Below, piece after piece: positions 41,942-49,106 of a stretch of DNA of 64,000 bases. Below the pieces are notes generated by a model. That model searched no databases and was not told the origin of the DNA. It worked only from the letters and a program-made list of their open reading frames with translations. Source of the DNA: Proteus appendicitidis (lineage in GTDB: Bacteria; Pseudomonadota; Gammaproteobacteria; Enterobacterales; Enterobacteriaceae); NCBI RefSeq assembly GCF_030271835.1, contig NZ_CP127389.1, forward strand, positions 1,524,001-1,588,000, given 5' to 3'. The first letter of the stretch is position 1. Each line of letters starts with the position of its first letter. The translations under genes and the position numbers were made by a program.

Positions 41942-42337
41942 ATGAGAGATATACAGGAAGTTTTATCGCGTTGGGGAGCGTGGTCAGCGAATGAGGGGGA
42001 TAGTGTGGATTACTCACCAATAGCTGCAGGGTTTAAAGGATTATTACCAAGCACAAATAAGAGTCGCGTTTCTTGCTGTGATGATGATGGGATAATTATT
42101 GATTCAGCGGTTGGCCAATTAATAAAAGTAGGAAGAAAAGACGAATACGATTTGATAGAAAAACATTATATAAAGAATATTTCAAAATCAGCAATCGCAA
42201 GGGATATGAAGTGTTCAGAGGGTAAAATTAGACAAAAACTTATGATAGCTGAAACCTTTATTGATGCTTGTTTAATTATGACTGGTGCAGTTTTAGAAAT
42301 GGATGAATGGACAAATAAAACAACAATTGATAGTTAA
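41942..42337 (+). CDS. Antiterminator Q family protein
   Basis: The 131-residue protein starts MRDIQEVLSRWGAWSA and contains CCDDDGIIIDSAVGQL and YDLIEKHYIKNISKSAIARDMKCSEGKIRQKL, typical of the short Q family (phage_antitermQ). Q lets RNA polymerase read past the late terminators into the lysis and structural genes. ATG 41942 has a GAGGAG site; the frame is open further upstream inside DUF968. Terminators downstream fit a late-leader region. Confidence 0.88.
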   Translation: MRDIQEVLSRWGAWSANEGDSVDYSPIAAGFKGLLPSTNKSRVSCCDDDGIIIDSAVGQLIKVGRKDEYDLIEKHYIKNISKSAIARDMKCSEGKIRQKLMIAETFIDACLIMTGAVLEMDEWTNKTTIDS

Positions 42338-42408
42338 ATGCTTTTCGTTACGAATTTTGGGTGCTAATGTGATAAGAGTGAATACGTTGTCACCTAACTT
42401 ATAGGATG

Positions 42409-42438
42409 AAACCTCGCTTCGGCGTGGTTTTCTTTTTT
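42409..42438 (+). terminator. Terminator just after Q (late leader)
   Basis: AACCTCGC and GCGTGGTT form a stem with one mismatch and a stable TTCG loop, followed by T-rich sequence. It is placed where a Q-antiterminated tR' would be. Confidence 0.75.
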
Positions 42439-42488
42439 CATGCGTTCCTTAATTACTTTTATCTTATTTATGGTCATTAGAAATTTTA

Positions 42489-42517
42489 ATAAAAAAAGGG
42501 GAAATTAATTCCCCTTT
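42489..42517 (-). terminator. Minus-strand terminator after the 42-residue ORF
   Basis: AAAGGGGAA pairs with TTCCCCTTT around ATTAA. On the minus strand seven T follow directly, while the plus strand has no immediate T run, so it is oriented to stop leftward transcription. Confidence 0.8.
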
Positions 42518-42524
42518 GGATATA

Positions 42525-42653
42525 TTATTTTTTTTCAGTATTAACTGAAATATAAAGCCTTGTGTTAAATGAGCCAACGGATAAACTCCAATTAGCTTTC
42601 ACCTTTATCTTCATGAGTTTCATGAAATATGAGAGTAAGGATAAAACTAGCAT
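42525..42653 (-). CDS. 42-residue minus-strand small protein in the late-leader region
   Basis: The ORF reads MLVLSLLSYFMKLMKIKVKA and continues NWSLSVGSFNTRLYISVNTEKK. AGGA lies 8 bases before the ATG and a clear minus-strand terminator starts 8 bases after the stop, so it looks like an independent transcription unit against the late operon. The first 12 residues are hydrophobic and the remainder basic and beta-prone. It is not recognised. Internal Met11 or Met14 are alternative starts. Confidence 0.5.
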   Translation of the reverse strand: MLVLSLLSYFMKLMKIKVKANWSLSVGSFNTRLYISVNTEKK

Positions 42654-42771
42654 GCACAGATCCTAATTATGGTCTCTTTACTTAGGCTGGATAAGCGACT
42701 AATATTCTCAGTGACAAAGAAAAGTGCTAGTAACGAATAAAAGAGACATCATTATTCATAGCCTTTTATAG

Positions 42772-42810
42772 AAGCCCGCTAGGACTGGTACTCTTAGCGG
42801 GCTTTCTTGT
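42772..42810 (+). terminator. Second terminator in the late leader
   Basis: AAGCCCGCTA pairs perfectly with TAGCGGGCTT around a 13-base loop, then TTCTTG. It precedes about 220 bases of AT-rich noncoding sequence. Confidence 0.82.
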
Positions 42811-43036
42811 ATCTAAGATAAAGAGTTATTAGCTACTAAGCAAGTGTACAAATCTGACTGTTCCTGTGGATAAATATTGGGTAACTTTTTTAAAAATATA
42901 TATAACTATATGTAAATTAGAATAAATAATCTTTGTTTGTTGCCCGTAATTAATTAAAGTCTATTTGTGAAAATGTGATCGTTTGATGTTTTATTAAACC
43001 AATATCTTGTAAGCAATCCAACTATTCATAGGTACC

Positions 43037-43192
43037 ATGAAGAAAAGAGGGCGCAAAGAAATGTTAATGAAGATAAATGAGTCTAAATTAATTGCAAAAG
43101 AACAACTGACTAATATGCATTATAATTCTAAATATTTGGATATAACCTGTAGCACACCTTCATCAACTATACGTTGGACGACTAAAAGATAA
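43037..43192 (+). CDS. Possible 51-residue basic small protein
   Basis: The ORF begins MKKRGRKEMLMKINESKLIA and is rich in Lys and Arg, with TAGGTACC as a modest ribosome-binding site. It is not recognised. It stands alone between the late-leader terminators and the 64-residue gene, so its reality is uncertain. Confidence 0.35.
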   Translation: MKKRGRKEMLMKINESKLIAKEQLTNMHYNSKYLDITCSTPSSTIRWTTKR

Positions 43193-43235
43193 TTTGACGT
43201 TTTATTATAAAAAGAAGATAAGACTTGCTGTTCTA

Positions 43236-43280
43236 TTTGGTCAGAGTTACATGTGTAGTTATGCACGATAACTGACCAAA
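43236..43280. promoter_or_regulatory. Inverted repeat upstream of the 64-residue gene
   Basis: TTTGGTCA-GA-GTTA on the left matches TAACTGACCAAA on the right with a two-base insertion, and AGTTAT/ATAACT forms an inner dyad (43257-43273). The right arm ends 13 bases before the next gene. It could be an operator or a 5' hairpin. Confidence 0.5.
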
Positions 43281-43293
43281 GGTATAAAATATC

Positions 43294-43488
43294 ATGTTAA
43301 AACAGTATGATATGACAACGCAGGCAAGTTGTGTACTTGAAACAATCTCAAAAAGTGATTGGCAAACAGTACAAGCAATTTCAAATCAAACTGGACTAAG
43401 TAATGAAAATTGTGAGTTTCTATTAACTCAGTTTGAAATAGCAGGGTTTGTCGCAAAGCAAGGAAATAGCTATATGCGTACAGCCTAA
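43294..43488 (+). CDS. Small winged-helix-like phage protein (64 residues)
   Basis: The pattern ISKSDWQTVQAISNQTGLSNENCEFLLTQFEIAGFVAKQGNSYMR fits a mini winged helix (helix, helix, recognition helix, wing). It may bind DNA, possibly the inverted repeat just upstream. CAAAGG lies before the ATG at a long spacing; Met7 is an alternative start. No closer family was recognised. Confidence 0.6.
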   Translation: MLKQYDMTTQASCVLETISKSDWQTVQAISNQTGLSNENCEFLLTQFEIAGFVAKQGNSYMRTA

Positions 43489-43561
43489 AAAATATAAAGA
43501 ATTTATAAAGCTGGTGGCTTGACAGTCATCGGCTTTTTTATTGTGTAGAAAAGGACTTCTG

Positions 43562-44584
43562 ATGCAACTATTTAACGACGACGCACTCTCTGTATTAAAA
43601 ACACTACCTGATAACAGCATTGATTTAATCGCGACGGATCCACCTTACTTTAGAGTGAAATCGTGTGCATGGGATAATCAGTGGGATAGTGTTGAGGCAT
43701 ATCTGTCTTGGCTTGATGAGGTATTAGCAGAGTTCTGGCGGGTATTAAAACCCAATGGCAGTTTGTATTTATTCTGTGGCTCTAAATTGGCGTCAGATAC
43801 TGAATTGCTAGTTCGTGGGCGATTTAATGTATTAAGTCACATCATTTGGGCTAAACCCTCAGGTCCATGGCGACGACAAAATAAAGAAAGCCTACGTGCC
43901 TTTTTCCCTTCAACAGAGCGAATACTCTTTGCTGAACATTATCAAAAACCAGTCACAGCTAAAGGTTCTGAATTTTCTTTAAAATGCAAAGGGCTAAAAC
44001 AGAACGTATTTAAGCCTCTGATTGATTATTTTAGAAATGCTCGTTTAGCACTGCAGGTAAGTTCAAAAGAAATAGACCAAGCAACAGGTAAGCAAATGTG
44101 CAGTCATTGGTTTGGTAGTAGTCAGTGGCAATTACCTAGCGAAGAAGACTATAAAAAGTTACAAACACTGTTTACACACATTGCTGATAAACAAGAAAAA
44201 CTATCACTGTTATCTCGTCACTTTAGTGAGTTAGAACGAGAGCAATTTACATTACAAAAAGACTACCAAGAGTTAATAAAAGAATATGGTTTATTAAGAC
44301 GGCCATTCTTTGTGACTGCAGATGTTCCTTACACCGATGTTTGGACTTATCCCCCTGTTCAATACTATCCCGGCAAGCATCCTTGTGAGAAACCATCAAC
44401 CATGATGGAACACATTATTCGCTCTAGCAGTTGTGAAGGGGATTTGGTTGCTGATTTCTTTATGGGATCAGGGGCAACACTAAAGTCAGCATTAAAGTTA
44501 AATCGTCGAGTTCTTGGAGTTGAACTTGAGAAAGTGCGCTTTGAACAAACAGAGCAAGAAATAAAAGCATTAATTTGTAAGTAA
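43562..44584 (+). CDS. Solitary phage DNA methyltransferase (N6-adenine/N4-cytosine type)
   Basis: The 340-residue protein has the amino-methylase catalytic motif DPPY at residues 26-29 and the AdoMet-binding FMGSGAT near residue 294, the order (IV before I) of the beta class. Between them is a target-recognition region of more than 200 residues. No restriction enzyme gene accompanies it, so it likely protects phage DNA or controls phage genes. ATG 43562 has an AAAAGGA site; upstream in-frame codons lack one. Confidence 0.9.
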   Translation: MQLFNDDALSVLKTLPDNSIDLIATDPPYFRVKSCAWDNQWDSVEAYLSWLDEVLAEFWRVLKPNGSLYLFCGSKLASDTELLVRGRFNVLSHIIWAKPSGPWRRQNKESLRAFFPSTERILFAEHYQKPVTAKGSEFSLKCKGLKQNVFKPLIDYFRNARLALQVSSKEIDQATGKQMCSHWFGSSQWQLPSEEDYKKLQTLFTHIADKQEKLSLLSRHFSELEREQFTLQKDYQELIKEYGLLRRPFFVTADVPYTDVWTYPPVQYYPGKHPCEKPSTMMEHIIRSSSCEGDLVADFFMGSGATLKSALKLNRRVLGVELEKVRFEQTEQEIKALICK

Positions 44585-44779
44585 CTTTTACAGATTTAAT
44601 TATCAGGTAGTTAGAATATAAAGGACTATTTAAATAGATTCTCTTTTAGATGAAAAATATTATTGTAAACAGTATTATACTGATTGAAATATATAAAAGT
44701 GTTCAATGTATAAATATTGGTATTAGCTGTAATGTATAGCTTTTATACTTAATAATAGTAATCTTAAATGGATATAATA

Positions 44780-45370
44780 ATGTCTAATTCCACTGAACAA
44801 ATAACTAATACTCTATCTGTGATAATTAAAGAATTACCTAAAATATTGGTATCAACATCTTTTTCATGGGAAACAGTGATTAGTTCTTTTTTTGCTGCTC
44901 TAATTCCATCGTTTATTGCTTGGTATGCATTAAAAAATAATTATAGACTGGCGGAATATCAAAATACATTAAAAGCTAAAGATGAATGGGTTATGGAATT
45001 TCGCAACACTTTGGCTGGGTTTGTAACTGATTCAACAATATTAATTGCAAATATAGAATTAAATTGTGAACTGCGTAGAGGAAGCTGTATCGGATCAATA
45101 AAAAGATCCTATGAATCAGAGAGAGATGTTGAGTTTGGGGTACAGAAATTACTTTTACTACTAAGTAAACATGATGAATATGAAGCAAAGTTTTCAACTT
45201 TTGTTATTAATGTAAATAATTTAATTCAAGAATTAAAAAAATACGCCCGCTTAGATGCTGATCTTGTGGACTGTCTTGATCGTTTGTTAGTGAAACAATT
45301 AAGAATTGAATTAAGAAATATTATGATTGAATCAAGAGAAGTTATTATAGCAAAGTACAAAAGAGATTAA
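44780..45370 (+). CDS. Hypothetical membrane-anchored protein (196 residues)
   Basis: It is not recognised. One hydrophobic segment (about 30-50, including FFAALIPSFIAWYAL) is followed by a helical cytoplasmic domain containing KDEWVMEFRNTLAGFVT, a pattern like the W-x5-R motif in many uncharacterised membrane proteins. ATG 44780 has GGA seven bases upstream; ATG 44768 is also possible. The AT-rich 195-base gap upstream and own location between a methylase and the lysis cassette suggest inserted cargo. Confidence 0.7.
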   Translation: MSNSTEQITNTLSVIIKELPKILVSTSFSWETVISSFFAALIPSFIAWYALKNNYRLAEYQNTLKAKDEWVMEFRNTLAGFVTDSTILIANIELNCELRRGSCIGSIKRSYESERDVEFGVQKLLLLLSKHDEYEAKFSTFVINVNNLIQELKKYARLDADLVDCLDRLLVKQLRIELRNIMIESREVIIAKYKRD

Positions 45371-45418
45371 TTTGTTTCATGGTAGAGAAGGTTATCAGGA
45401 TAAGCTTTTTTCTTCTAA

Positions 45419-45442
45419 AACAGGCTATCACTGTAGCCTGTT
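45419..45442 (-). terminator. Terminator for the minus-strand 70-residue gene
   Basis: AACAGGCTA pairs with TAGCCTGTT around a 6-base loop. On the minus strand TTTTAGAAG follows. It also stands downstream of the plus-strand membrane gene and may act for both. Confidence 0.72.
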
Positions 45443-45455
45443 AAGTATGATGAAA

Positions 45456-45668
45456 TCATTCGTCAATTATTTTGAAATTTTTAATGTAGTTACTTGTTAT
45501 TTGATTAGGAAATTTTTGCAAATTTTTTATAAGTAACGCCCTATCATCTGTTGGTAAATTATTGACTAAAAGCGTTATTATTAACTTTAAAACACTAATT
45601 TCTTCTAATAGTTCCTCTTCTGTTTTTACGTTAGAGGTAAAATTATAATTTACATTTTTTGTTGTCAT
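45456..45668 (-). CDS. Hypothetical small protein (70 residues, minus strand)
   Basis: It is not recognised. The protein is mostly helical with a heptad-like stretch (EEELLEEISVLKLIITLLVNN) that suggests oligomerisation. GGTGTGAGAAA precedes ATG, and a terminator follows the stop, so it is a compact unit read against the late operon. It is likely expressed in the lysogen. Confidence 0.6.
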   Translation of the reverse strand: MTTKNVNYNFTSNVKTEEELLEEISVLKLIITLLVNNLPTDDRALLIKNLQKFPNQITSNYIKNFKIIDE

Positions 45669-45808
45669 TTAATTTCTCACACCGAAGTAAATCAGCCATT
45701 CCTCCGGTTAATTACATTGGGCTGACCTATCACTTTAACTTAAGTTTAATGTTTTCACGTTTAACTTACTCACATTAATCATCAACGGACACTCCGTAGG
45801 GGGTGTAT

Positions 45809-46078
45809 ATGCGCATGGACAAATTAACCAATGCTACCTACGGAACGGCTGGCTTAACTGCCTTTTTTGCAAGTCTCTCATTGTATGAATGGGGATTTGT
45901 AATAGGGATGGGATTTAGCATGCTTCTTGGATTAGCAACTTATTTGATGACACGACGAGAACAGCGAAAACGAACAGCATTATTTGCTGAATTGGTTCAT
46001 CGAAATTGTTCTAGTGATCCGCGAGAAATCGAAAAAATAGTCGGTGAGATGCTGACTAAAGCTAAAAAGGACATCTAA
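45809..46078 (+). CDS. Phage 21-type holin (pinholin family)
   Basis: The protein begins MRMDKLTNATYGTAGLTAFF and has two transmembrane helices (about 14-29 and 32-49) and a long charged cytoplasmic tail. It resembles S21 (MKSMDK...YGTSAG). Two start codons, ATG 45809 and ATG 45815, are separated by an Arg codon, as in the holin/antiholin pair of S21. GGGGGTG is the ribosome-binding site. It shares its last base with the endolysin start. 89 residues from the first ATG. Confidence 0.82.
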   Translation: MRMDKLTNATYGTAGLTAFFASLSLYEWGFVIGMGFSMLLGLATYLMTRREQRKRTALFAELVHRNCSSDPREIEKIVGEMLTKAKKDI

Positions 46079-46548
46079 TGAACCTAAAACAAAAAGTGAC
46101 TGCTGTTGCGAGTGCTGGTGCTGTAAGTATTGCGATAACAGTGATTGGTTATTTTGAAGGTGTTCGCTATGAACCTTACCGAGATGTTGCTGGTGTTCTG
46201 ACGGTTTGTTATGGCCATACTGGGAATGACATTATTCAAGGCAAGACATACACACAGCAAGAATGCGACGAATTACTTCAGAAAGACTTTATCAGAACGC
46301 AACAGCAAGTTGATGTCCTGGTTAAAGTACCAGTAGATGATAAAACAAAAGCTTCTCTATATTCCTTCGCATTCAATGTCGGCACTTCAGCTTTTGCACG
46401 TTCTACATTGCTAAAGAAATTAAATGCAGGTGATCAGTATGGTGCCTGTGAAGAAATGAAACGCTGGGTTTATGCAGGTGGCAAGGTATGGCGAGGGTTA
46501 GTCAGTCGTAGAGAGGCGGAGTCAGCACTATGTCATGGAAACCTTTAA
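46078..46548 (+). CDS. SAR endolysin (R21-like lysozyme, GH24)
   Basis: The 156-residue muramidase has the catalytic triad Glu27, Asp36 and Thr42 in YFEGVRYEPYRDVAGVLTVCYGHTG. The first 24 residues form a weakly hydrophobic, Ala/Gly/Ser-rich segment, the signal-anchor-release type, so it is exported by Sec and activated when released from the membrane. This pairs logically with a pinholin. The start overlaps the holin stop by one base (TAATG). Confidence 0.92.
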   Translation: MNLKQKVTAVASAGAVSIAITVIGYFEGVRYEPYRDVAGVLTVCYGHTGNDIIQGKTYTQQECDELLQKDFIRTQQQVDVLVKVPVDDKTKASLYSFAFNVGTSAFARSTLLKKLNAGDQYGACEEMKRWVYAGGKVWRGLVSRREAESALCHGNL

Positions 46549-46688
46549 TTATCGTTATCAGCTTTATTCTTGTATTACTCATTACAGTCGCTGGTGGCAT
46601 TTATCTCTCAATTGATAATTTATGTGTTAACGATAAAGCCAGTTTAGAAAAGCGCTGTCAGATAGCTCTCTCACATCATCGGTACTAA
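46530..46688 (+). CDS. 52-residue membrane protein in the lysis cassette
   Basis: The ORF MSWKPLIIVISFILVLLITV continues AGGIYLSIDNLCVNDKASLEKRC and ends SHHRY. It has a single N-terminal transmembrane helix and a periplasmic tail with two cysteines. The ATG overlaps the endolysin 3' end by 19 bases and GGCGGAG lies upstream. It ends 2 bases before Rz. The function is unknown; an auxiliary lysis role is possible from its place only. Confidence 0.65.
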   Translation: MSWKPLIIVISFILVLLITVAGGIYLSIDNLCVNDKASLEKRCQIALSHHRY

Positions 46689-46690
46689 TT

Positions 46691-47155
46691 ATGAAGTATT
46701 GGAAATTTTACATTGTCGTTGTGATAGTGGGGATTGTTGCTGGTGGGTGTGTGCTGATTAATACACAAGCTAAAAAAATTAACATACTGGTAGAACATAA
46801 CAAAGAGCTGACTACCACACTCGAAGAGCAAAAGGCTATCAATACTGACTATCAAGTACGCATAGAGCGACTAAATCAACTTGATACAAGACACACACAG
46901 GAGCTTGTTAATGCAAAGAATGAAATTAGTCGCTTGCGTGATATTAGTGAGCGTAATCCTGAACGGGTGTATATCAAATCCGAGTGTCCAAAGAGCACCC
47001 GTAATTCCACCTCCAGCATGGATGATGCAACCACCGCCCGACCTACTGACACCGCTATCAGAAATTATTGGTTACTCCGAGAGCGAATTGCACAGTCAGA
47101 GCAAATGATTAAAGGGTTGCAGGATTACATTAGAACGGAGTGTGGTAGGGAGTAA
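46691..47155 (+). CDS. Inner-membrane spanin Rz
   Basis: The 154-residue i-spanin has an N-terminal signal anchor (residues 5-24) and a periplasmic coiled coil (about 28-88). It works with the outer-membrane lipoprotein Rz1 to fuse the membranes in the last lysis step. Rz1 is nested within it in another frame, the classic arrangement. Sequence similarity to lambda Rz is low, as is common. Confidence 0.9.
   Translation: MKYWKFYIVVVIVGIVAGGCVLINTQAKKINILVEHNKELTTTLEEQKAINTDYQVRIERLNQLDTRHTQELVNAKNEISRLRDISERNPERVYIKSECPKSTRNSTSSMDDATTARPTDTAIRNYWLLRERIAQSEQMIKGLQDYIRTECGRE
46911..47108 (+). CDS. Outer-membrane spanin lipoprotein Rz1 (nested)
   Basis: The 65-residue lipoprotein lies fully inside Rz in the +1 frame. 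The signal peptide ends with lipobox LNGC, and the mature part is proline-rich (PVIPPPAWMMQPPPDLL). ATG 46911 has ACAGGAG seven bases upstream; the frame is open earlier without a good site. Rz1 pairs with Rz across the periplasm. Confidence 0.88.
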   Translation: MQRMKLVACVILVSVILNGCISNPSVQRAPVIPPPAWMMQPPPDLLTPLSEIIGYSESELHSQSK

Positions 47156-47157
47156 TT

Positions 47158-47265
47158 ATGTCTAACGATTACACATCAGCTTTCCTTATTCTCGGTATTG
47201 TATGTGCAGTGCTCGGATGGGGAGCAATTGAAGGTCTGATTTATCTCTGTAAGTGGATTTTTTAG
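47158..47265 (+). CDS. 35-residue single-helix membrane peptide
   Basis: The ORF MSNDYTSAFLILGIVCAVLG continues WGAIEGLIYLCKWIF. GGTAGGGAG lies at proper spacing and the ATG starts 2 bases after the Rz stop. The product is one hydrophobic helix. It is not recognised; similar tiny proteins are often missed after spanin genes. Confidence 0.55.
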   Translation: MSNDYTSAFLILGIVCAVLGWGAIEGLIYLCKWIF

Positions 47266-47309
47266 ATAAGAAAGCAATACGGGAAATTGAAGTAAGTAGA
47301 TAAAAAGAA

Positions 47310-47339
47310 CCCTGTGAGTTTGGGCGCTCACAGGGCTTT
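47310..47339 (+). terminator. Hairpin after the lysis cassette
   Basis: CCCTGTGAG pairs perfectly with CTCACAGGG around an 8-base loop, followed by a short CTTTC. The T tract is weak, so it may be a partial terminator. Confidence 0.6.
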
Positions 47340-47658
47340 CACTAGTATGTGTGAAAACAATAGATTACCAATATCCAGTAAGCCAATCTGTTAATAATCA
47401 ACGTAAGTTTTTAGAAAACAATCGCCTCGCTCAATAGAGGGGCTTTTTATGCGCCGCATTGTCGCTGTCTCCTATGTTAGCTATGACCTGCATTTCCTCA
47501 CAGTGAGCGCATAGTGAGAATCAAAAACAATGAATCCACTCAGTTCTAGTACGAGTAGCAACGTCAGCTATGAGAGAAGAAACGGCGTGACAATGGAGAG
47601 ACATTATTAATTCTACAAACGTCATTCATTGAGTGGCGTTGATAGAGTTTATATAGAT
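47340..47658. other. Noncoding region between lysis and packaging genes
   Basis: No credible gene is seen. A weaker hairpin (CCTC...GAGG followed by GGC and five T) lies at about 47424-47448. The rest is short dyads. Together with the flanking terminators it makes a transcriptionally insulated junction. Confidence 0.5.
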
Positions 47659-47688
47659 AGCCATCAGTTAATAGCTGGTGGCTTTTTT
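47659..47688 (+). terminator. Terminator before the packaging module
   Basis: AGCCATCAG pairs with CTGGTGGCT (with G-T pairs) around a 7-base loop, followed by six T. Confidence 0.82.
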
Positions 47689-47701
47689 ATTGGAGAACAT
47701 T

Positions 47702-48013
47702 ATGTCAGATGATCAGATTAACTATGATGCGATAGGTCGTGATGTGTATCTATCCAGAAGAATACATTCTTTAATTAAAATCAGACAATGTGAGTTAAAA
47801 CATATTTCCGTTTTAATAAATGAGTATTGGAATCCTTACAACGATCAACGTAATGAATACATGCTCTTTGATTGCAATGAAGTTCCAGTGTTAATTGAAT
47901 CAATTCAATCTATCGATAATCAACTTAAAGAATTGCTTCCAGAACAGAATAAGTGGGCCAAGATTGCAGGTGGTGAACCTATTGTTATTGAGGGATTAAA
48001 CGATGTCAGATAA
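47702..48013 (+). CDS. Hypothetical phage protein (103 residues)
   Basis: It is not recognised. The start MSDDQINYDAIGRDVYLSRR at ATG 47702 has a TTGGAGA site. The protein is soluble, with helical stretches (IRQCELKHISVLINEY, VLIESIQSIDNQLKELLPEQ) that suggest a coiled coil. It lies just upstream of the HNH gene and may take part in packaging or be accessory. Confidence 0.65.
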   Translation: MSDDQINYDAIGRDVYLSRRIHSLIKIRQCELKHISVLINEYWNPYNDQRNEYMLFDCNEVPVLIESIQSIDNQLKELLPEQNKWAKIAGGEPIVIEGLNDVR

Positions 48014-48071
48014 CACTATGCAATTAAAATTCTCAGTAGATACATCAGGTTAATAGACTAAAGGAAATCGC

Positions 48072-48419
48072 ATGCCACCTCGCATACCTCGCGCATGTCG
48101 TAAACAGGGATGCGCCAAGACAACAACAGAACGTAACGGTTACTGTGAAGATCATCAGAACTTAGGATGGGAAACCCACCAGCGTGGTAAGTCTCGTCAT
48201 CAACGTGGTTATGGTACCCAATGGGATAAGTTACGAGCACGTATACTCAAGCGTGATAAGTATCTGTGTCAAGAGTGCTTAAGAGCAGGACGAGCCACTG
48301 AAGCAAAAACGGTGGACCACATCATTGCTAAAGCACATGGGGGTACCGATGCAGAAGACAATCTGCAGTCGTTATGTATTCCATGTCATAGAACTAAGAC
48401 AGCAAAAGAAAGAATCTAA
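48072..48419 (+). CDS. HNH endonuclease of the packaging module
   Basis: The 115-residue protein has an HNH nuclease fold: CxxC pairs (CQEC, CIPC), VDHIIAKAHGGTDAEDNLQSLCIPCH, and an N-terminal CRKQGCAKTTTERNGYCEDH zinc knuckle. In HK97-like phages an HNH protein beside terS/terL is needed for terminase to cut cos DNA. The AAAGGAA site supports ATG 48072. Confidence 0.93.
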   Translation: MPPRIPRACRKQGCAKTTTERNGYCEDHQNLGWETHQRGKSRHQRGYGTQWDKLRARILKRDKYLCQECLRAGRATEAKTVDHIIAKAHGGTDAEDNLQSLCIPCHRTKTAKERI

Positions 48420-48632
48420 TATAAAATACAACCTATTGATATATAACAATAAAATAAAGTTATAAAAATATTTAATTTCATATTGAAATTATAACGTATT
48501 GGTAGGAGGGGAGGGTCAAATCTCTACCTCTCTCGCCCTATAGGACCGCCCCCTTACCTCTTTTCACATCACCGCAGGTTAGAAAACTTTTTTTGGGGAA
48601 CCCCAAGCGATTATTGATAGGAGATTTCTATT
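48420..48632. other. Noncoding gap, likely cos region
   Basis: The 213-base gap between HNH and terS holds GGAGGGGAGGGTC, ACCGCCCCC and CGCAGG blocks in otherwise AT-rich DNA, then TTGGGG-AA-CCCCAA (48593-48606), a near-perfect dyad. HK97-like phages with HNH usually have their cohesive-end site here. The exact cut cannot be read from sequence alone. Confidence 0.5.
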
Positions 48633-49103
48633 ATGGCTGGACCGCCTAAAACCCCGTCACATCTGCAATTGGTGAGGGGGAACCCATCAAAACGACCGAT
48701 TAATAAAAAAGAGCCAAAACCGCCAAAAGGGGTACCCCCAACTCCGAAGCATTTCACTAAGCAAGGTAAGTACTGGTTTAAGCGTATTGCTGAAGAACTT
48801 GATGCAATGGGTGTCATGAGTCAGATGGATGCTAAGGCATTGGAATTACTCGTCGAAGCTTACACTGAATATCGACATCATTGTGATGTTCTCGATGAAG
48901 AAGGCTATACCTACAAAAACAATACAGAAAGTGGATTGATGATAAAGGCGCATCCATCTGCTGCAATGAAGGCAGACGCATGGAAACGTATTCGCGCCAT
49001 GTTAAGTGAATTTGGTATGACTCCCGCTTCTCGAGCAAAAGTCACGATGAACACTCCTGCCGAAGAAGATCCTTTTGAGGTATTTTTGAAAAAGCGCAAA
49101 TGA
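48633..49103 (+). CDS. terS: Terminase small subunit (P27 family)
   Basis: The 156-residue protein begins MAGPPKTPSHLQLVRGNPSKRP, the hallmark of P27-type small terminases, and ends EEDPFEVFLKKRK. It recognises the packaging site and recruits the large subunit. A TAGGAG site precedes ATG. It is 3 bases upstream of terL. Confidence 0.93.
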   Translation: MAGPPKTPSHLQLVRGNPSKRPINKKEPKPPKGVPPTPKHFTKQGKYWFKRIAEELDAMGVMSQMDAKALELLVEAYTEYRHHCDVLDEEGYTYKNNTESGLMIKAHPSAAMKADAWKRIRAMLSEFGMTPASRAKVTMNTPAEEDPFEVFLKKRK

Positions 49104-49106
49104 TGA

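Noticed and set aside
48004..48054. 16-codon ORF (MSDNTMQLKFSVDTSG) before the HNH gene
   Set aside because: Too short to support as a gene and without clear function, though it overlaps the previous stop.
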